Of a DNA stretch of 64,000 bases, positions 60,657-64,000 are shown piece after piece (the first letter of the stretch is position 1; each line of letters starts with the position of its first letter). This DNA comes from Rhodococcus sp. IEGM 1409 (lineage in GTDB: Bacteria > Actinomycetota > Actinomycetes > Mycobacteriales > Mycobacteriaceae). Both the position numbers and the translations under genes were made by a program. Below the pieces are notes generated by a model that saw only the letters and a list, made by a program, of their open reading frames with translations, was not told the DNA's origin and made no database searches. The stretch covers positions 62,001-126,000 of the forward strand of contig NZ_JASHKN010000006.1 in assembly GCF_030056735.1 (NCBI RefSeq), given 5' to 3'.

Positions 60657-61376
60657 TCAGCCACCCACCGGACGCAGGATCCACCAGCCGCCGAGCACGA
60701 GCACCGCGACGTTCACGAGCAGAAACAAACCGACCCAGACGATCGCGGGTATCGGTGAGAGCCTGGCCAATTGGTCGGCGTCGGAGTCCGGTGCCCCACC
60801 TCGTCGCATCCGCTGCCGTTGAAGTTCCACAACGGGGCGCGGTCCGGCAAAGAGGAGGAAGAGCGTCAGGAAGTACGCTGCGGCCACTTGCTGCTCCTGG
60901 GTCCCCCACCAGACGAGCCCGAACAACACTGCTCCCACGACCGCAAGTGAGAAGATTCCGTAGAGGTTTCGGATCAGGACCATCATCACCGCGATCACGA
61001 ACACACCGATCCACAGCACCGAGACCGCGCGCTGCGCACCCAACAGACCGGCAGCGCCGAGGCCGAGAATCGACGGTCCCACGTACCCTGCGAACGTCAT
61101 CAGAATGACGCCGAAGCCGGTCGGCTTTCCCGACGAAATCGCGACACCCGACGTATCCGAATGCAGGCGAAGACCTTTCAACCGGCGACCGACCAGGACG
61201 GCGACGATCAGATGAGCACCCTCGTGTGCGATGGTGACGACGTTGCGGGCGATCCGCCACAGGTGCGGCTCGAGAACGATGATCACGGCAATCAACGCGG
61301 CCAGCTGAACTACCCACGCCGGCGGATTGGGACTGAGCGCCGCCACCCGATCCCACGCGGTTTCGAGCGCGTTCAC
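60657..61376 (-). CDS. M50B-type membrane metallopeptidase
   Basis: 239 residues with about six hydrophobic segments. HEGAH at residues 51-55 matches the zinc motif HExxH and sits at a membrane segment, as in M50/site-2-protease-like enzymes. The second metal ligand is not obvious. Likely an intramembrane or membrane-embedded protease. ATG overlaps the stop of the AAA ATPase gene by 4 bases, so they are coupled. Confidence 0.8.
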   Translation of the reverse strand: MNALETAWDRVAALSPNPPAWVVQLAALIAVIIVLEPHLWRIARNVVTIAHEGAHLIVAVLVGRRLKGLRLHSDTSGVAISSGKPTGFGVILMTFAGYVGPSILGLGAAGLLGAQRAVSVLWIGVFVIAVMMVLIRNLYGIFSLAVVGAVLFGLVWWGTQEQQVAAAYFLTLFLLFAGPRPVVELQRQRMRRGGAPDSDADQLARLSPIPAIVWVGLFLLVNVAVLVLGGWWILRPVGG

Positions 61377-62566
61377 TCCGCTTGTCCGCGCAGGTATCGG
61401 CCGAAGTGCGGGACTGTGAATCCGATGGACCCACGTTCGGCCGAGTAGATGAGGCCCTTCTTGATCAGTCCGTCCCGTGCCGGCGACAGGGAAGCCGGCT
61501 TACGACCGAGCTCGACGGCGATCTTCGCAGTCGCGACAGGTCCGTCGTCACCGGCGAGATCGGCCATGGCCCGCATGTACTCGCGCTCCGCGGGCGTTGC
61601 TCTTTCGTACCGTGATCCGAAGAAACCGACAGCCAGTTCTTCCTCCGCCGTTGGTGCGCCGACGCGCACGTCTTCTGCCGTGATCGGACTCGATGCCGCC
61701 ACATCCCACGTGGCTTTTCCGTAAGCCTGGACGAAGTACGGGTAGCCGTCGGCCGCCTCGTAAAGAGCGTCGAGCGCGGATTCGGTGAACTCGACGTCCT
61801 CACGCTCGGCAGGTGCAATCAGTGCCTGATCTGTAGCTTCACGCTCGAGTCGGTCGATCCGGTGGTAGCTGAACAGGCGCTCCGAGTAGCTTTTCGACGC
61901 CGACAGCACAGCGGGCAGATGCGGAAGCCCCGCCCCGACGACGATCAGCGGTGCCGCGTCCTGACTCAACTCGTGGCACGCCCCGCAGATCGCCGAAACA
62001 TCCGCAGCCCCGAGGTCCTGCATCTCGTCGATGAAGATGGCAATCCCGACGCCGACATCCCTGGCCAACGACGACGCGTCGAGCAGCAACTCGACCAGGT
62101 CGATCTCGATGTCGCCGCTGTCCGCGCGACCTTTGATCGCAGGTGCGTCGATGCCCGGTTGCCAACGCTCGCGCATTCCTTTGTCTGCAGTGGCGCGCTG
62201 GGCAAACGATTTGAGGACTCCGAGGAACTGATCGACCCGCTCCGGATCGCGATGGGACACCGCGATCTCGCGGACTGCCATGTGCAGCGCCGACGAGAGT
62301 GGGCGTCGTAAATCCTGGTCGGGGCGCGCCTCGATCTTTCCGGTCCCCCAGCTGCGGGAGATCGCGGCCGAACGCAACTGATTGAGCAGGACGGTCTTGC
62401 CGACGCCACGCAATCCGGTGAGGACAACACTTCGTTCCGGGCGGCCACGTGCAATCCGCTCGAGCACGACGTCGAAGGCATCGATCTGCTTGTCGCGCCC
62501 GGCGAGTTCCGGCGGTCGCTGACCGGCACCGGGGGCATACGGATTGCGCACGGGGTCCATGCCCAT
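61373..62566 (-). CDS. AAA ATPase of the ORC1/Cdc6-like (PF13191-type) group
   Basis: 397 residues. Walker A LTGLRGVGKTVLLNQL, Walker B IAIFIDEMQDLG, sensor region VVGAGLPHLPAVLSASKSYSERLF; then a lid and a winged-helix-like C-terminus (LGRKPASLSPARDGLIKKGLIYS). ATG 62566 or 62560 both fit. It is fused to the M50 gene by overlap, so the pair may act as an energy-driven membrane switch; the role is unknown. Confidence 0.85.
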   Translation of the reverse strand: MGMDPVRNPYAPGAGQRPPELAGRDKQIDAFDVVLERIARGRPERSVVLTGLRGVGKTVLLNQLRSAAISRSWGTGKIEARPDQDLRRPLSSALHMAVREIAVSHRDPERVDQFLGVLKSFAQRATADKGMRERWQPGIDAPAIKGRADSGDIEIDLVELLLDASSLARDVGVGIAIFIDEMQDLGAADVSAICGACHELSQDAAPLIVVGAGLPHLPAVLSASKSYSERLFSYHRIDRLEREATDQALIAPAEREDVEFTESALDALYEAADGYPYFVQAYGKATWDVAASSPITAEDVRVGAPTAEEELAVGFFGSRYERATPAEREYMRAMADLAGDDGPVATAKIAVELGRKPASLSPARDGLIKKGLIYSAERGSIGFTVPHFGRYLRGQAE

Positions 62567-62598
62567 CGACGGTACAAGCCGAGTAGACGAATATCTCG

Positions 62599-62622
62599 CT
62601 CTCTAGCGCGTGTCCTAGAGAG
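62599..62622. promoter_or_regulatory. Inverted repeat CTCTCTAG/CTAGAGAG upstream of the AAA gene
   Basis: Perfect 8-base arms separated by 8 bases, 33 bases before the ATPase start. Same CTAG core as the repeat beyond the other end of the operon, so a possible common binding site. Confidence 0.5.
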
Positions 62623-62679
62623 AACTAGGAACAGCAATACCGGCTCGACCTCGTCGAACCAAGCGCCGTGCCTCGTCGT

Positions 62680-63741
62680 CTAGCAGTCCCGGCTTGACGC
62701 TCGGGCGAAGTCCCCGGCCACGTGGGCCCCAATTGCTCCGGCCAGAATGATCGCAGGATGCGCCGCGGCCAGATAGAGCCCAGGCACGCCTTCGGCGAAG
62801 CCCAGCAGCGGGCGGCCACCACGCGGAATGGGACGGTCAGCGATTACCGCCTCGACCAGTTCCATTTGGTCACCGCCCACGAGCTGACTGCGGACCGCCT
62901 GCAGCGTCGGCTCGGCAAGCTCACGAGTATCTCCTGAGAACCCGACCGGAACATCTTCAGCCGCAATCAGTGTCGTGTCGTCCAATTGTCTGATCTCGAA
63001 GTCCGGAGTGGAGAGGATTCCGTTCACCAATGGGTGCGGCGTCGAGAATCTGATGAGGCAACACGGGGAGGCGTCGACCTCGGCGTCGACTCCCGCCGAC
63101 GCCGCGAGTCCGGGGATCGCGGTACCCGCGGCGAGGATTGTGGTCGATCCGTAGACGGGGCCGTCAGTGGTCAATACACCGCGAACCCTCCGACCTTCCA
63201 TGAGCAGTGAGAGCACCGAAATCCTGGAATGCACTGTGGCGCCGTATTCTTCGGCACCTCGCAATAGAGAACCGGCGAACGCAACCGGGTCAATTCCACC
63301 GTCGTCAGGCGCATATGCCGCTACGGCGGGCGCTGTGCGCAACCCCGGCTCGCGAGCAAGGACCTCATCTTCATCGATGAGTTCGACGGGATGACCGAGT
63401 GTGCGATGCGCGTCGACGAACTTTCGAGTCTCCGCTTCCGTCTGCTCCCACGTGATCGCGCCTCTGCGGCGCAAACCGAATGGCTCGGCGAGTTCGCGCT
63501 CCAGGCGGTCGAACTCCGCTGCTGCGCCTCGCCGAAACGGATCGGAGTAGGTTTCTGCGGCACTCTTCGAGAGGCCGACCCAGGCAAAGGAGTTGCCGGT
63601 CACCCCTCCTGCCACCGAGCCGTACTCCAGCACGATGACTCGGAGACCAACGCTCGCCAGGTGATACGCGATCGACGCGCCGACCACACCGGCACCGATC
63701 ACCAGGATCGGACCGCCGTCTCGACCATTCGGATGCGTCAC
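62680..63741 (-). CDS. FAD-dependent oxidoreductase (DAO family)
   Basis: 353 residues. Rossmann motif LVIGAGVVGASIAYHLAS at the N-terminus and the closing GLYLAAAHPAIILAGAIGAHVAGDF are the D-amino-acid-oxidase/glycine-oxidase-type landmarks. The cofactor is FAD, oxidising an amine or amino acid. Substrate unknown; it stands alone. Confidence 0.85.
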   Translation of the reverse strand: MTHPNGRDGGPILVIGAGVVGASIAYHLASVGLRVIVLEYGSVAGGVTGNSFAWVGLSKSAAETYSDPFRRGAAAEFDRLERELAEPFGLRRRGAITWEQTEAETRKFVDAHRTLGHPVELIDEDEVLAREPGLRTAPAVAAYAPDDGGIDPVAFAGSLLRGAEEYGATVHSRISVLSLLMEGRRVRGVLTTDGPVYGSTTILAAGTAIPGLAASAGVDAEVDASPCCLIRFSTPHPLVNGILSTPDFEIRQLDDTTLIAAEDVPVGFSGDTRELAEPTLQAVRSQLVGGDQMELVEAVIADRPIPRGGRPLLGFAEGVPGLYLAAAHPAIILAGAIGAHVAGDFARASSRDC

Positions 63742-63854
63742 CAGTGGACCATATCTGCGAGCCGCAACCTGGATCCACTCAATTTGGATGAGAGCACTTC
63801 GGCGTTAACGAAGGACTAGGCCTCAGCGCATATCGGGACCGATACGGTGTGCTC

Positions 63855-64000
63855 ATGCTCTGGCGTTGGTTCGCAGTCGTGATCGTCATCCTCGCTGTCG
63901 CCGGAATCTGGCGGGTGACCACCCCCGACCGTCCTGTTGCCGCAATAGTCGACGCCGAAACGCTGACGTGCGCGCCGCCGTCACGTGCGACCCGTATATC
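63855..64000 (+). CDS. Membrane-anchored protein, N-terminal part
   Basis: The first 48 codons are seen: MLWRWFAVVIVILAVAGIWR is a signal-anchor helix, followed by a polar extracytoplasmic segment with one Cys. GTG 63849 is an alternative start. The rest lies beyond the window, so no family can be named. Confidence 0.6.
   Translation, partial: MLWRWFAVVIVILAVAGIWRVTTPDRPVAAIVDAETLTCAPPSRATRI

Noticed and set aside
1-64000. CRISPR arrays, rRNA genes, prophage or replication origin
   Set aside because: No regularly spaced repeats, rRNA motifs, phage structural genes, or DnaA-box clusters were seen; only one tRNA was found.

Overview
The window reads as chromosomal DNA of a high-GC, mycolate-containing actinobacterium, most likely a Rhodococcus of the erythropolis/qingshengii type. 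The reasons are a DprE1-type decaprenylphosphoryl-ribose oxidase, a protocatechuate cluster in the rhodococcal order pcaIJ | pcaHGBLRF, a mycofactocin-type SDR, IdeR-like boxes, and many 4-bp ATGA gene overlaps. Family calls were made by reading the translations; no database search was run.

Layout. 1-6200: end of a TetR regulator, an unknown protein, dprE1, an ECF42 sigma/DGPF pair, DUF309 and LON-domain genes, an SDR. 6235-9933: lutABC lactate oxidation with its divergent LldR-type regulator and a perfect operator. 9987-10150: initiator tRNA-fMet, a strong bidirectional terminator and a second long hairpin. 10157-18392: a tightly coupled eight-gene operon (BtpA-like, PfkB, sugar-type ABC transporter, phosphotriesterase-like, ThuA-like, TenA-like) with a divergent LacI regulator; its substrate is unknown. 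18353-22451: M20 peptidase, a lipoprotein-type sortase overlapping the gene of an Ala-rich coiled-coil surface protein, and an AhpD-like protein. 22606-31089: AraC regulator, then the complete lower protocatechuate branch of the beta-ketoadipate pathway with PcaR. 31090-43126: MarR/SDR pair, dienelactone hydrolase, two Tat lipoprotein siderophore-binding proteins, a cold-shock protein, a Clp-N/HTH protein with an unusual promoter, an alpha/beta hydrolase, DUF2461, MscS, and a cytosine permease/deaminase pair with a PucR regulator.

43155-50923 is the accessory part. An SUMF1-domain gene and a convergent P-loop kinase gene are separated by about 6 kb of foreign-looking DNA. A 584-bp segment spanning the two gene ends occurs on both sides of it as a direct repeat (about 20 mismatches by eye). 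The island holds an XRE regulator, an SDR, a cyclophilin-fold lipoprotein, an aldo/keto reductase and several decayed genes (SDR, old yellow enzyme, MarR, IS630 transposase).

50942-64000 returns to ordinary chromosome: DUF6670-like protein, monoacylglycerol lipase, MocA-like nucleotidyltransferase, transglutaminase, HSL-type esterase, SRPBCC and DUF1707 proteins, a gluconate set (gntK, gntP, GntR), gpsA, an AAA ATPase/M50 peptidase pair bounded by inverted repeats, an FAD oxidoreductase, and the start of a membrane-anchored protein cut by the window end.

Most likely places for something undescribed: the sortase/Ala-rich surface protein pair (the sortase lacks the usual Arg), the Clp-N/HTH protein with twin palindromes over a probable leaderless promoter, the eight-gene LacI-controlled operon, and the AAA/M50 pair.
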